A stretch of DNA of 64,000 bases from Marinospirillum sp031581385 (GCF_044810985.1 NZ_CP085242.1:2294001-2358000), one strand, 5' to 3'. Positions 24,558 to 33,357 are shown, numbered from the stretch's first letter. Numbers and translations: made by a program. Notes: generated by a model from the letters alone, not told the origin.

Positions 24558-25852
24558 CACTTTGCTCCTGCCTTGAGTTGGGCGAAGGCTTTTTCAGCAG
24601 CGGCCAGGGTGAATTCCAGTTCTTCCTCACCATGTGCAGCGGAAACAAAGCTGGCCTCATAAGCAGAAGGAGCCAGGTAAACCCCCTGATCCAGCATGGC
24701 ATGAAAGAATTGCTTGAACTGCTCCAGGTTGCACTGGGTGGCCTCAGAAAAGGTGGTGACGGTGGCTGCATCAGTAAAGAAGATGCCGAACATACCTCCG
24801 GCCTGTTGAGTAACCAGGGGAATGCCCGCAGCCTTGGCCCTGGCTTCCAGGCCGGTACAGAGCTTGTGAGTAAAATCACTGAGCTGTTGGTGAAAACCGG
24901 GCTGGCGCAATTTGCTTAAAAGAGCAATGCCTGCCGCCATGGCCAGAGGGTTGCCGGACAGAGTGCCCGCCTGGTAAACCGGTCCCATCGGAGACAGTTG
25001 GTTCATGACTTCTTCCTTGCCGCCAAAAGCACCGACGGGAAGGCCACCACCGACAATTTTGCCCAGGGTGGTGAGATCAGGAGTGATTTGATAAGCCTCC
25101 TGGGCGCCGCCCAGAGCCACACGAAAGCCGGACATGACTTCATCGAAAATCAGCAGGGCACCACTGTCATCACAGACTTCACGCAGAGTTTCCAGAAAAC
25201 CGGGCTGGGGCGGAATGCAGTTCATGTTACCCGCAACCGGTTCAACAATAATGCAGGCAATCTGATCACCCAGCTCCTTGAAGCACTCGCGCACACCTTC
25301 GGCATCGTTGAAGGTCAGCGTCAGGGTATGTTTGGCAAAGTCTTCAGGCACACCGGGGGAAGTGGGGACACCAAAAGTCAGAGCGCCGGAACCGGCTTTG
25401 ACCAACAGGGAATCACTGTGGCCGTGGTAGCAGCCCTCGAACTTGACGATCTTGTCGCGACCGGTAAAGCCACGCGCCAGGCGAATAGCACTCATGGTGG
25501 CTTCCGTGCCGGAATTAACCATGCGCACCCGGTCCATGGAAGGAACCAACTCACAAATCAACTCGGCCATTTCGGTTTCCAGGCCGGTGGGCGCACCATA
25601 AGAAAGCCCCAGGTCCAGGCGTGAGCGCACGGCATTCAGCACATCAGGATCGGCATGGCCAGTGATCATAGGGCCCCAGGAGCCGACATAATCCAGATAG
25701 CGGCGATCGTCTTCATCCACCATGTAGGCACCTTCAGCCTTCTTGATGAACAGGGGGGTGCCGCCGACACTTTTAAAAGCACGCACTGGCGAATTGACAC
25801 CGCCGGGAATGGACTTCTGGGCGCGTTCAAAAAGTTCTGCTGAGCGAGTCAT
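24557..25852 (-). CDS. hemL: Glutamate-1-semialdehyde 2,1-aminomutase
   Basis: PLP enzyme that makes 5-aminolevulinate in the C5 haem pathway. Start ATG 25852 (431 aa; E. coli 426) has GAGGT 5 nt upstream. The frame is open further 5' but belongs to thiE. Motifs: PGGVNSPVRAF near residue 16, NSGTEATMSAIRLAR, GCYHGHSD, FDEVMSGFR, and the PLP lysine in TLGKIVGGGLPVGAFGG. Its first 26 nt overlap the thiE end. Together with hemJ in the same operon it links the early and late steps of haem synthesis. Confidence 0.97.
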   Translation of the reverse strand: MTRSAELFERAQKSIPGGVNSPVRAFKSVGGTPLFIKKAEGAYMVDEDDRRYLDYVGSWGPMITGHADPDVLNAVRSRLDLGLSYGAPTGLETEMAELICELVPSMDRVRMVNSGTEATMSAIRLARGFTGRDKIVKFEGCYHGHSDSLLVKAGSGALTFGVPTSPGVPEDFAKHTLTLTFNDAEGVRECFKELGDQIACIIVEPVAGNMNCIPPQPGFLETLREVCDDSGALLIFDEVMSGFRVALGGAQEAYQITPDLTTLGKIVGGGLPVGAFGGKEEVMNQLSPMGPVYQAGTLSGNPLAMAAGIALLSKLRQPGFHQQLSDFTHKLCTGLEARAKAAGIPLVTQQAGGMFGIFFTDAATVTTFSEATQCNLEQFKQFFHAMLDQGVYLAPSAYEASFVSAAHGEEELEFTLAAAEKAFAQLKAGAK

Positions 25853-26519
25853 GATGTACCTCGGTTGGTGATGAATTGGGATAGGAGTTTTCAAGAGCCT
25901 GGTGATAATTGCGTACGGCTTCTTCGGGATCGGGCTGTGCAAAGATACCTTCCACAGCGGCAATGAGTTCGGCTCCGGCAGCCTGGATTGCTGCCGCTCT
26001 GGCCGGCGTGTTGATCCCCCCGATCGCCACGAGAGGAAGTCCAAGATGGGCTGCACGGGCAAAGATTTCGGGGCGGGCAGCAGGAGCAAAGGGTTTGGTT
26101 TGCGAGGGGTAGCAGCGACCAAAAGCCAGGTAGTCCGCACCCTCGGCTACAGCCTGCTCAGCCAGCTCCAGGTTGGCATGGCAGGTGCGGCCTATTAGCG
26201 CCTGGCGCCCCAGAAACTCGCGGGCATGAAGTAGAGAGCCGTCATCCTGGCCCAGATGGACGCCTTCAGCCAGACAGGCTTTGGCCAATTGCACATCATC
26301 GTTAATGATCAGGGGCGTTGAGTAGTTTTTGCACAAATCCGCCAGCACCCGGGCTTGACGCAGTGCTTTGCTGGCATCGGCCTGCTTGTCACGATACTGA
26401 AGGCAGGCCAGACCACCTCGCAAGGCTGCTTCAACCGCATCAAAAAGCTGGGTGTCATCGGGTAGAAGATGGCTATCAGTAATGGCATAGATCCCTTGTA
26501 GAGGGTGATATCTAAGCAT
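25827..26519 (-). CDS. thiE: Thiamine-phosphate synthase
   Basis: Couples the pyrimidine (HMP-PP) and thiazole phosphates to thiamine phosphate. 230 aa from ATG 26519, overlapping the thiD end by 8 nt. TIM-barrel motifs: YAITDS near residue 11, LQYRDKQ, LIINDDVQLA, GVHLGQDD, GRTCHANLE, DYLAFGRCYPSQTK and VAIGGIN. The C-terminal tail after residue 205 is longer than in many ThiE and runs into hemL. It is part of hemJ-thiD-thiE-hemL; thiD-thiE-hemL is the Pseudomonas order. Confidence 0.95.
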   Translation of the reverse strand: MLRYHPLQGIYAITDSHLLPDDTQLFDAVEAALRGGLACLQYRDKQADASKALRQARVLADLCKNYSTPLIINDDVQLAKACLAEGVHLGQDDGSLLHAREFLGRQALIGRTCHANLELAEQAVAEGADYLAFGRCYPSQTKPFAPAARPEIFARAAHLGLPLVAIGGINTPARAAAIQAAGAELIAAVEGIFAQPDPEEAVRNYHQALENSYPNSSPTEVHHDSLSRTF

Positions 26520-27333
26520 GCTGGTTATCCTTGATTCGCAAAGGCAAGTGCTGACCTTCACTGAGTTGCAAAGCCTGTTTCAAGCTGTGCCAGGTGAAAT
26601 CCTGGGCAAGGTTGGAAGCGATTTCCAGAGACTCACCTCTTGCCAGGAGTGCCGCCAGAGCGGCTGCCAGGGTGCAGCCGGAACCATGATATTCATGGGG
26701 AAGGCGAGGCCAACGACTGATTATAACGGAAGAGTTGAGAGAGGTGTAAAGCTGGTTGCGAACCGCCTGGGTTTCGGCATGCGTACCGGTCACCAAAACC
26801 GCTTTGCAACCGCGCCGGATCAGCTCTCTGGCTTTCTGGGCAGTGGCGGCAGGCCGTGGGGCAAGAAGTGCCAGTTCAGGCAGGTTGGGTGTGATCACAC
26901 TGGCCAGGGGAAGCAGATGCTCCAGAAAATGCTCAAGCTGGGAAGCATCCAGAAAGCTTTGACCGGAAGTGCTGCTCACCACCGGATCGAGGATCAGGGG
27001 GATATCAGGATGACGCTGTAGCCACTCAACCAAGACCTGCTGGATTTCCAGGCTGCCAAGCACGCCCAGCTTGATGGCTTTGGGCCTTAGATCACGGGTC
27101 AGGGTCTCGAGTTGTTCGGCAAACACCTCTGCACTCTGGGGGTAAACCCGGTCAACCTGATGGGTGTTCTGGCTGGTGGTTGCAGTAATCAGGGTCAGCG
27201 GCCAGGCCTTCAAAGCCAGCAGGGATTGGCTGTCAGCTATAATACCGGCTCCGCTGCAGGGGTCGTGCCCACCTATGGCAAGAACACAGGGGTAGCTTTT
27301 TTGAAAGTGTTGATTGATTCCAGGCTCAAGCAT
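26512..27333 (-). CDS. thiD: Hydroxymethylpyrimidine/phosphomethylpyrimidine kinase
   Basis: Two-step phosphorylation of the thiamine pyrimidine. 273 aa, ribokinase-like fold. The opening motif is GGHDPCSGAGIIAD, where most homologues have SG/GG in place of CS. KLGVLGS, LDPVVSSTSG and the anion-hole GSGCTLAAALAA with its catalytic Cys are present. The ATG lies 3 nt after the hemJ stop, and the 3' end overlaps thiE. No thiamine riboswitch was recognised in front of the operon. Confidence 0.94.
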   Translation of the reverse strand: MLEPGINQHFQKSYPCVLAIGGHDPCSGAGIIADSQSLLALKAWPLTLITATTSQNTHQVDRVYPQSAEVFAEQLETLTRDLRPKAIKLGVLGSLEIQQVLVEWLQRHPDIPLILDPVVSSTSGQSFLDASQLEHFLEHLLPLASVITPNLPELALLAPRPAATAQKARELIRRGCKAVLVTGTHAETQAVRNQLYTSLNSSVIISRWPRLPHEYHGSGCTLAAALAALLARGESLEIASNLAQDFTWHSLKQALQLSEGQHLPLRIKDNQHA

Positions 27334-27336
27334 GGT

Positions 27337-27774
27337 TCACCAGGGTTTAATAACGGCCAGTAGGACAATGAAAATCAGCAGGAACACCGGCAGCTCATTG
27401 AACACCCGATACCAGACGTGAGTCTGCTGATTCCGGTCTTCGGCAAAGCGTTTGAGCAGATGGCCGCACCAGAAGTGATAAATGAGCAGGAGGACAACCA
27501 GCAAGAGCTTGGCATGCATCCAGCCCTGCTGCATATAGCCGGAAAAGTTGAGGCTGAGTAAACCCAGTCCCAGCAAAACAACGGCCAGCATGGAAGGCAT
27601 CATGATGCCACGATAAAGCTTGCGCTCCATGATTTTGAACCGTTCACTTGCTTTGTTGTCTTCTTCCTGAAGTGCCAGGGTGTGATAGACGTACAAACGA
27701 GGCAAATAAAAAAGTGCGGCAAACCAAGTGACTATGGCCATTATATGAAAGGCCTTTAACCAGAGATAACTCAT
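27337..27774 (-). CDS. hemJ: Protoporphyrinogen IX oxidase HemJ
   Basis: Inner-membrane haem enzyme for the penultimate step of haem synthesis. Start at ATG 27774 gives 145 aa (family about 142). Four membrane helices (about 5-24, 54-73, 82-100, 124-143) are visible. The conserved His of KAFHIMAIVTWFA, YLPRLYVYH and the C-terminal RVFNELP motif match HemJ. It is the first gene of the operon with thiD-thiE-hemL, and AGGGG precedes the start. Family identification is from motifs and size. Confidence 0.9.
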   Translation of the reverse strand: MSYLWLKAFHIMAIVTWFAALFYLPRLYVYHTLALQEEDNKASERFKIMERKLYRGIMMPSMLAVVLLGLGLLSLNFSGYMQQGWMHAKLLLVVLLLIYHFWCGHLLKRFAEDRNQQTHVWYRVFNELPVFLLIFIVLLAVIKPW

Positions 27775-27949
27775 GCTGCCCCTTGAATTCAATAAAAGGC
27801 TTAGCATACCTTAACTGACGGGTACGAAGTAAGCGGTAGCAAATTGTTACCTGAAGAGCATCAAAAAGGTGACATACATGCAAGCTGATTTTGTGTATGA
27901 TTCAGCGCTAAACTTTTGATTGATATTGACAGTTCGTGTGGAGGTGAAA

Positions 27950-28999
27950 GTGATCAATTTGGGGATAGTGGGTGGAACCGGTTATACAGGTGTCGAGCTT
28001 CTTCGCCTCCTGGCCGTGCATCCCGAAGCCAATGTAAAAGTGATTACTTCACGCTCAGATGCAGGCACCCCTGTTGCTGACATGTTCCCCAGTCTGAGGG
28101 ATCACTACAAGGAGCTGCGCTTTTCAGAGCCCGATGCTGAAGCCTTGGCTGCATGCGATTTGGTGTTTTTTGCCACTCCGCACGGTGTCGCCCATGCCCT
28201 GGCTGCCGATCTGCTGGCTGCCGGTACACGGGTCGTGGATCTTTCCGCCGACTTTCGCCTTCAGGATGCTGCTGAATGGGCAAAATGGTATGGCCAGCCC
28301 CATGGCGCTCCCGAGCTTTTACCCCAGGCCGTTTACGGCTTGCCGGAAGTGACCCGGGAAAAAATACAGCAGGCCCGCCTGATAGCTGTTCCCGGCTGTT
28401 ACCCGACAGCTGTGCAACTGGGCTTGATCCCCTTGCTTGAGAAAAAACTGATTGCCACCCAGGGTATTATTGCCGATTGCAAGTCGGGCGTGTCTGGTGC
28501 CGGCCGCAGTGCCAAAGTGGGTTCGCTTTTCTGCGAGTCTGCAGAAAGCATGAAAGCCTATTCTGTGGGTAAGCATCGCCATCATCCTGAGATCACCCAG
28601 GGTTTGTCACTGGCAGCCGCTGAACCTGTGGGCATTACTTTTGTGCCTCATCTGACCCCCATGATTCGCGGCATTCATGCCACGCTTTATGTACACCTGA
28701 AGCCTGAGCAGCAGCAAATGAGTAATGCCGAACTGCAGGCTGTTTTTGAAGAACGCTATAAGGATGAACCCTGTGTGGATGTAATGCCCTGGGAATCCTG
28801 CCCGGAAACCCGCAGTGTCAAGGGAGCCAATATTTGTCGTTTGGCACTGCACCGGCCGCATGGGAGTGATCTGCTGGTGGTACTGGCCGTTATTGATAAT
28901 CTGGTTAAGGGTGCCAGTGGCCAGGCGGTTCAAAATATGAATATTATGTTTGGCTTGGATGAGTCAACCGGTTTAAAGTTTGCAGGCTTATTGCCTTGA
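27950..28999 (+). CDS. argC: N-acetyl-gamma-glutamyl-phosphate reductase
   Basis: NADPH-dependent third step of arginine synthesis. Start taken as GTG 27950 (349 aa) with GGAGG at 27940-27944; the frame is open 10 codons upstream, without support. The N-terminal nucleotide site GIVGGTGYTGVELLRLL, the catalytic cysteine in AVPGCYPTA and the SGVSGAGRS and GKHRHHPEI motifs are present. It is divergent from hemJ and followed by a membrane protein and a bactofilin gene, the gene order of Pseudomonas. No clear ArgR box was found. Confidence 0.96.
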   Translation: MINLGIVGGTGYTGVELLRLLAVHPEANVKVITSRSDAGTPVADMFPSLRDHYKELRFSEPDAEALAACDLVFFATPHGVAHALAADLLAAGTRVVDLSADFRLQDAAEWAKWYGQPHGAPELLPQAVYGLPEVTREKIQQARLIAVPGCYPTAVQLGLIPLLEKKLIATQGIIADCKSGVSGAGRSAKVGSLFCESAESMKAYSVGKHRHHPEITQGLSLAAAEPVGITFVPHLTPMIRGIHATLYVHLKPEQQQMSNAELQAVFEERYKDEPCVDVMPWESCPETRSVKGANICRLALHRPHGSDLLVVLAVIDNLVKGASGQAVQNMNIMFGLDESTGLKFAGLLP

Positions 29000-29033
29000 A
29001 CTTTGGAGCTTTTTTGTTTTTGGATACAGAACA

Positions 29034-29771
29034 ATGAATACAGGACAACATGAGCGCCTTGAAATAGTAGCCTACAGTCCGCTCAAGCGCTTTTTGGTAC
29101 GGGCAGTGATTGCTCTTATTATGCTTGCGCTGGGTGTGGGTGGTTACTATTACGGTCGCTGGAGTATCTGGCATGAACGCGGTACCGCTGTGATCGAGCG
29201 GGATGAGCTGCGCGTGGTGACTCGTGAGCAGGAAGAAGAACTCAAGGAATTACGCCGTCGGGTCTTGGTCACGGAAAGCAGCAATGCTGTTGATCGTCGC
29301 GCCTACCGGGAAGTCCAGCAGACTGTATTGAATCTCAATGCGCGAATTGCGCAACTGGAAAATGAACTGCACTTTTATCAGCGGGTGATGGCACCGGAAA
29401 AAGTGGATCAGGGTTTGCGCATCGACAGCTTTGATTTGAAGCCAACGGAAGTGGATGGGGCCTACGAATATCAGTTGGTCATTACCCAGGTCACGGATAA
29501 CAATACCTTTATTGAAGGGCGGGCATTGGTCAGTATTATTGGTAAGCGTGGCGAAACCCAGAATGTGACGATCCCACTGAAAGATGTTTCTTCTGACGTA
29601 GACGACTTAAGTGTGCGCTTCAGATTCCGCTTCTTCCAGAATGTTGCCGGGCAGCTACAGTTGCCCGAAGATTTCGAGCCTGAAAAAGTCCAGGTCATAC
29701 TGCAATCAACCGGAAGAAAAGCTATGCGTATTGAACAAGAATTTGATTGGTCTACCCAGGAGGCCCTGTAA
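29034..29771 (+). CDS. Single-pass membrane protein with coiled coil (DUF6776-like)
   Basis: 245 aa from ATG 29034. A basic N-terminus is followed by one membrane segment (about residues 22-41, rich in L, A, G), then a charged coiled coil (about 55-115, EQEEELKELRRRV and NARIAQLENEL). A C-terminal beta-rich domain (about 130-240) is probably periplasmic. The next gene, a bactofilin, starts on the base after its stop, so the two are tightly coupled. The family is usually annotated as unknown; a role in anchoring or organising the bactofilin at the envelope is inference. Confidence 0.75.
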   Translation: MNTGQHERLEIVAYSPLKRFLVRAVIALIMLALGVGGYYYGRWSIWHERGTAVIERDELRVVTREQEEELKELRRRVLVTESSNAVDRRAYREVQQTVLNLNARIAQLENELHFYQRVMAPEKVDQGLRIDSFDLKPTEVDGAYEYQLVITQVTDNNTFIEGRALVSIIGKRGETQNVTIPLKDVSSDVDDLSVRFRFRFFQNVAGQLQLPEDFEPEKVQVILQSTGRKAMRIEQEFDWSTQEAL

Positions 29772-30320
29772 ATGTTTGGTAAAAACGCTCCTCCAAGCAA
29801 CCATTTTGACACCCTGATTTCCAGCAAGGCCGAAATTGTTGGCGATATCCATTTTTCGGGTGGGCTGCACGTTGATGGAAAGGTTTATGGCAACATCATT
29901 GCTGATGATGACTCAAAAGCTGTGCTACGCATCAGTGACAAGGGTGTTGTTGAAGGTGAGGTGTCTGTACCCCATGTGATCGTCAATGGTGGCGTGGTGG
30001 GTGATGTGCACTCCTGTGAACACATAGAGCTGGCTGCCAAAGCTGCTGTGAAAGGAAATATCTTCTATAACACCATAGAAATGGTGATGGGTGCTCAGGT
30101 GGATGGCCGTATGGCGCATCGCTATAAAAACCTGAAAGGCAGTGAAAAACCCAAGATGCCCAAACAGGTCACACGGGAAAAACCTCAACCTTCCATGGCG
30201 CCCGTCAATGACCCGAAAAAAGAAGACAAAATTCAGCCCAAGCCAGCCGTAGCCTCAGGTGCCCCAGCCCCTGCTGCTGATAAATCTGTACCTCCTGTCA
30301 AAGGCGGTGTGGATAAGTAA
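29772..30320 (+). CDS. Bactofilin (polymer-forming cytoskeletal protein)
   Basis: 182 aa. A short N-terminal tail is followed by the right-handed beta-helix bactofilin core (about residues 15-115) with the repeating hydrophobic/glycine pattern: SSKAEIVGDIHFSGGLHVDG, KVYGNI, GVVEGEVSVPHVIVNG and KGNIFYNTIEMV. The C-terminal tail (about 125-182) is proline-, lysine- and alanine-rich and disordered. Bactofilins form filaments that place cell-wall or envelope enzymes. No gap separates it from the upstream membrane coiled-coil gene. Confidence 0.9.
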   Translation: MFGKNAPPSNHFDTLISSKAEIVGDIHFSGGLHVDGKVYGNIIADDDSKAVLRISDKGVVEGEVSVPHVIVNGGVVGDVHSCEHIELAAKAAVKGNIFYNTIEMVMGAQVDGRMAHRYKNLKGSEKPKMPKQVTREKPQPSMAPVNDPKKEDKIQPKPAVASGAPAPAADKSVPPVKGGVDK

Positions 30321-30367
30321 GGGTGGAGCTCCCAGCAGTGGCCCTAGGGTCGTTGCTGGGCAGGCTT

Positions 30368-30392
30368 ATACTTGACTAAATTACTTGGTTAA
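30368..30392 (+). promoter_or_regulatory. Candidate IscR type 1 operator before erpA
   Basis: By my count the sequence matches the type 1 consensus ATASYYGACTRWWWYAGTCRRSTAT at 21 of 25 positions, including all 14 of the left part (ATACTTGACTAAAT). It lies 37-61 nt before the erpA ATG. IscR control of erpA is known in E. coli, so the site makes biological sense, but it has not been tested. Confidence 0.5.
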
Positions 30393-30428
30393 GGCAGACT
30401 GCCGAGTCAGATTAATGGAGTTTCCTTT

Positions 30429-30782
30429 ATGACTTCTGCAGTAAGTTTTGTTCCTCAGGCGCTTTTAGTTACCCCGGCTGCAGTAGCCAAGCTGAAGGCC
30501 CTGATCAGTGAAGAGCAGAATCCCAGCCTGGTCTTGAGAGTTTATGTGACCGGTGGGGGTTGCTCTGGTTTTCAATACGGTTTTGATTTTGCTGAAGCTA
30601 TTCAGGAAGACGACACCGTGGTTGAGGAGCAGGGTGCGCGCTTTGTGCTGGATGCTTTGAGTTACCCCTACCTGGTTGGCTCCACTTTGGACTATATGGA
30701 GGGACTGGAAGGGTCGCGCTTTACGCTGACCAACCCCAATGCCAGCACTACCTGTGGTTGTGGCTCCTCCTTTTCCATTTAA
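30429..30782 (+). CDS. erpA: Iron-sulfur cluster carrier ErpA
   Basis: A-type carrier that delivers [4Fe-4S]/[2Fe-2S] clusters to apo-enzymes. 117 aa (E. coli 114). The three cluster cysteines are in GGGCSGFQYGF and the C-terminal CGCGSSF. Start ATG follows GGAG at 30417-30420. The last 4 nt overlap the convergent anmK gene. ErpA's established clients include isoprenoid-pathway and respiratory enzymes; none lie in this window. Confidence 0.96.
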   Translation: MTSAVSFVPQALLVTPAAVAKLKALISEEQNPSLVLRVYVTGGGCSGFQYGFDFAEAIQEDDTVVEEQGARFVLDALSYPYLVGSTLDYMEGLEGSRFTLTNPNASTTCGCGSSFSI

Positions 30783-31894
30783 GCTGGATAAAATCCACCT
30801 AGAACTCTTGGCCCTTGTGCCCCTGTTGCACTGGGGAGATTGCCGGGTTTATTAAGCAGATGCTGCTGGGCAAGCCAGGCAAAAGCGGCCGCTTCCACAT
30901 CCTGGGGCGGCAAGCCTGCGCTCTCTGTAGTTGCGACGCTTCGGGGTCGGGCCAGTCCGGTGATTCTTTCCATTAAATAGGTGTTTTTACTTCCCCCTCC
31001 ACAGATCAAAACCCGGGCCTTCTGCTGTGGGTCAAGCTGCTGTATGGCCTGACAAAGACTGGCAGCCGTCAATTCCACCAGCGTGGCTTGAATATCGGCG
31101 GCGTTCAAATTCTGTGCATCATTTTCCTCAAGCTGTCTCTCCAACCAGGCAAGATTAAACATTTCACGCCCGGTGCTCTTTGGATAGGGAGCACTGAAAT
31201 AGGCTTCCTTGAGCAGTTGATCCAGAAGTTTCTGGTTTGCCTGACCGCTTCTGGCCCAATGGCCATTTTCATCCTGCTTGGTTCCCCGGTGTTTACAGCA
31301 CCAGGCATCAAGTAGCAGATTGGCGGGCCCGGTATCAAAGCCCAGGGATTCCTGTGCCGGATTGCAGGGCAGCCAGGTGAGATTGGCAATACCGCCCAGA
31401 TTAACAATTATCTGGTCTTCCTTGGCCGAGCTTAAAAAGCCACGGTGAAAAGCAGGAACCAGAGGAGCGCCCTGGCCGCCAGCAGCAAGATCCCGTCGAC
31501 GAAAATCACAAACAATATTACAGCCGGTCAATTCTGCCAGAAGACTGGGGTCCAAGAGCTGCAGGCTATAACCTATTGCCGGACGGTGCTCCAGGGTTTG
31601 ACCATGACAGCCCAGTGCTTCAGGCCGGATGCCCGGTGCTTGCTTTTCAAGCTCTTGCCAACAAAGCGCATAATGCCGGGTCAATGCCTGCTCGGCATCA
31701 GCAAGATGGGTAAAGCTGATGTTTTCAGACTGGGCAAGATTCAGCAGTCGATCCCGCAACTCGTCGGGGAAAGGGAGACTGCTTCGGGCTAAAACCTGCA
31801 ATTGGTGGTCGCCGGTGAAGCTGAGCAGCAAGCCATCAACACCATCCAGGCTAGTGCCTGACATCAGACCACCATAAATTTTCCTGTTTGTCAT
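30779..31894 (-). CDS. anmK: Anhydro-N-acetylmuramic acid kinase
   Basis: Phosphorylates and opens anhMurNAc recovered from peptidoglycan turnover, giving MurNAc-6-P. 371 aa. The ATP-binding signature GLMSGTSLDGVDG, LGCHGQTLEHRP, the NLGGIANLTW segment, GFDTGPANLLLDAW and the GGGSKNTYLM phosphate motif are visible. It is transcribed against erpA, with a 4-nt overlap of stop codons, and is divergent from tyrS. In Pseudomonas an M23 peptidase gene lies between anmK and tyrS; here it is absent. Confidence 0.96.
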   Translation of the reverse strand: MTNRKIYGGLMSGTSLDGVDGLLLSFTGDHQLQVLARSSLPFPDELRDRLLNLAQSENISFTHLADAEQALTRHYALCWQELEKQAPGIRPEALGCHGQTLEHRPAIGYSLQLLDPSLLAELTGCNIVCDFRRRDLAAGGQGAPLVPAFHRGFLSSAKEDQIIVNLGGIANLTWLPCNPAQESLGFDTGPANLLLDAWCCKHRGTKQDENGHWARSGQANQKLLDQLLKEAYFSAPYPKSTGREMFNLAWLERQLEENDAQNLNAADIQATLVELTAASLCQAIQQLDPQQKARVLICGGGSKNTYLMERITGLARPRSVATTESAGLPPQDVEAAAFAWLAQQHLLNKPGNLPSATGAQGPRVLGGFYPA

Positions 31895-32004
31895 GTGTTG
31901 TACCGGCTCTCATTGCGGTTAAGGGTGATGTTATACTCTGCCACAATAAATTTGGGCACACTAGCTGTGTTCCGGCCCCCATCACCGAATTGAAAGGAAA
32001 AGCA

Positions 32005-33204
32005 ATGAGCACCACTCAAGAAGCACTTGAGCTGATCAAACGTGGCACCCATGAAATCCTGGTTGAAGATGAACTGGTTAAAAAGCTGGAAGCCGGCAAG
32101 CCTTTGCGCATCAAGGCGGGATTTGACCCCACCGCTCCTGACCTTCATCTGGGCCATACGGTGCTGATCAACAAATTGCGTCAGTTCCAGGATCTGGGTC
32201 ATGAGGTGCTGTTTTTGATTGGTGATTTTACCGGTCGTATTGGTGATCCTACAGGTAAAAACGTAACCCGAAAGCCGCTGACAGAAGCTGAAGTCAAAGC
32301 CAATGCCGAAACCTACAAAGAGCAGGTGTTCAAAATTCTGGACCCAGACAAAACCCAGGTTATGTTCAATTCTCATTGGATGGGAGAGATGAACGCAGCA
32401 GGTTTGATTGAACTGGCGGCTCAATCTACAGTGGCCCGGATGCTGGAAAGGGATGATTTTGAAAAGCGCTACAAGGGCAACCAGCCCATCGCCATTCATG
32501 AGTTTCTTTACCCCTTGATTCAAGGTTATGACTCGGTGGCCATGGATGCTGATGTTGAATTGGGCGGGACGGATCAGAAGTTCAACCTTCTTATGGGTCG
32601 CGAAATCCAGAAAAGCAAGGGGCTAGAGCCGCAGGTGGTGATTACCATGCCATTGCTGGAAGGTCTGGATGGCGTACAGAAGATGTCCAAGTCTTTGGGC
32701 AACTATGTGGGAATAGATGAAACGCCGGGTGTGATGTTCAATAAAATTGTTTCCATGCCAGACAGTCTAATGTGGCGTTACTTTGAGCTACTGTCTTTTC
32801 GCAGCCTGGAAGAAATTGCTGAATTAAAAAAAGAAGTTGAGTCGGGAGCCAACCCTCGTGACATCAAAATCCTTCTGGCGCGCGAGCTGATTACCCGTTT
32901 CCATAATGAGGAAGCCGCTGCCAATGCTCACAAGTCTGCGGGCAATCGACTGGCTGAAGGCGAGCTACCCGAAGACCTGCCGGAAGTGGAAGTTGATCTG
33001 GAAGGCGAGACTGACCTGCCGATCGTTGCTGTGATCAATCGCGCTGGTTTGACTACCAATGCAGCCCAGGCCAAGGATGCCGTGAAACGCGGCGCAGTCA
33101 AGGTTGACCATGAAGAAGTGGCGGGGGATTGCCGCTTGTCCAAGGGCAGCGTACAGGTTATCCAGGTCGGTAAAAAGAAGTATGCACGGGTGCATTTGAA
33201 ATAG
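32005..33204 (+). CDS. tyrS: Tyrosyl-tRNA synthetase
   Basis: Charges tRNA-Tyr. Start ATG 32005 (399 aa) has AAAGGA upstream; the longer frame has no support. Class Ic signatures HLGHT (about 50) and KMSKS (about 230), FDPTAPDLHLGH and GGTDQKFNLLMGRE are present. The C-terminal S4 RNA-binding domain (about 335-399) is intact. The length and sequence resemble the TyrZ-type enzyme encoded next to an rRNA operon in Pseudomonas. The cognate tRNA-Tyr gene is at 40763. Confidence 0.96.
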   Translation: MSTTQEALELIKRGTHEILVEDELVKKLEAGKPLRIKAGFDPTAPDLHLGHTVLINKLRQFQDLGHEVLFLIGDFTGRIGDPTGKNVTRKPLTEAEVKANAETYKEQVFKILDPDKTQVMFNSHWMGEMNAAGLIELAAQSTVARMLERDDFEKRYKGNQPIAIHEFLYPLIQGYDSVAMDADVELGGTDQKFNLLMGREIQKSKGLEPQVVITMPLLEGLDGVQKMSKSLGNYVGIDETPGVMFNKIVSMPDSLMWRYFELLSFRSLEEIAELKKEVESGANPRDIKILLARELITRFHNEEAAANAHKSAGNRLAEGELPEDLPEVEVDLEGETDLPIVAVINRAGLTTNAAQAKDAVKRGAVKVDHEEVAGDCRLSKGSVQVIQVGKKKYARVHLK

Positions 33205-33229
33205 AAATGACATTTCTATTAAAAACCCC

Positions 33230-33257
33230 TTGCATCTATCATTTTAGTCCCTATAAT
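33230..33257 (+). promoter_or_regulatory. rRNA operon promoter P1
   Basis: TTGCAT (33230-33235), 16-nt spacer, TATAAT (33252-33257), followed by a GC-rich discriminator ending in CGCCTC. The position upstream of a second promoter fits an rrn P1. The GC-rich discriminator suggests ppGpp/DksA control. Confidence 0.8.
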
Positions 33258-33357
33258 ACGCCTCTCTTGTCGGGCAGGGCTTGTTGAGCCGGGTTGGGCA
33301 AGAGGTTTAAGTCTTTGTTTTCAGGTTGTTTTTTTAAGAGATTCTGAAAAATAAAGC

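Noticed and set aside
27841..27949. ArgR operator or strong promoter in front of argC
   Set aside because: The TATGAT present has no -35 at proper spacing and no ARG-box-like palindrome was convincing.
33200..33220. AATAGAAATG-A-CATTTCTATT palindrome at the tyrS stop as a terminator
   Set aside because: It is A/T-rich with a one-base loop and is followed by A's and C's, not T's, on the coding strand, so it is not a normal intrinsic terminator.
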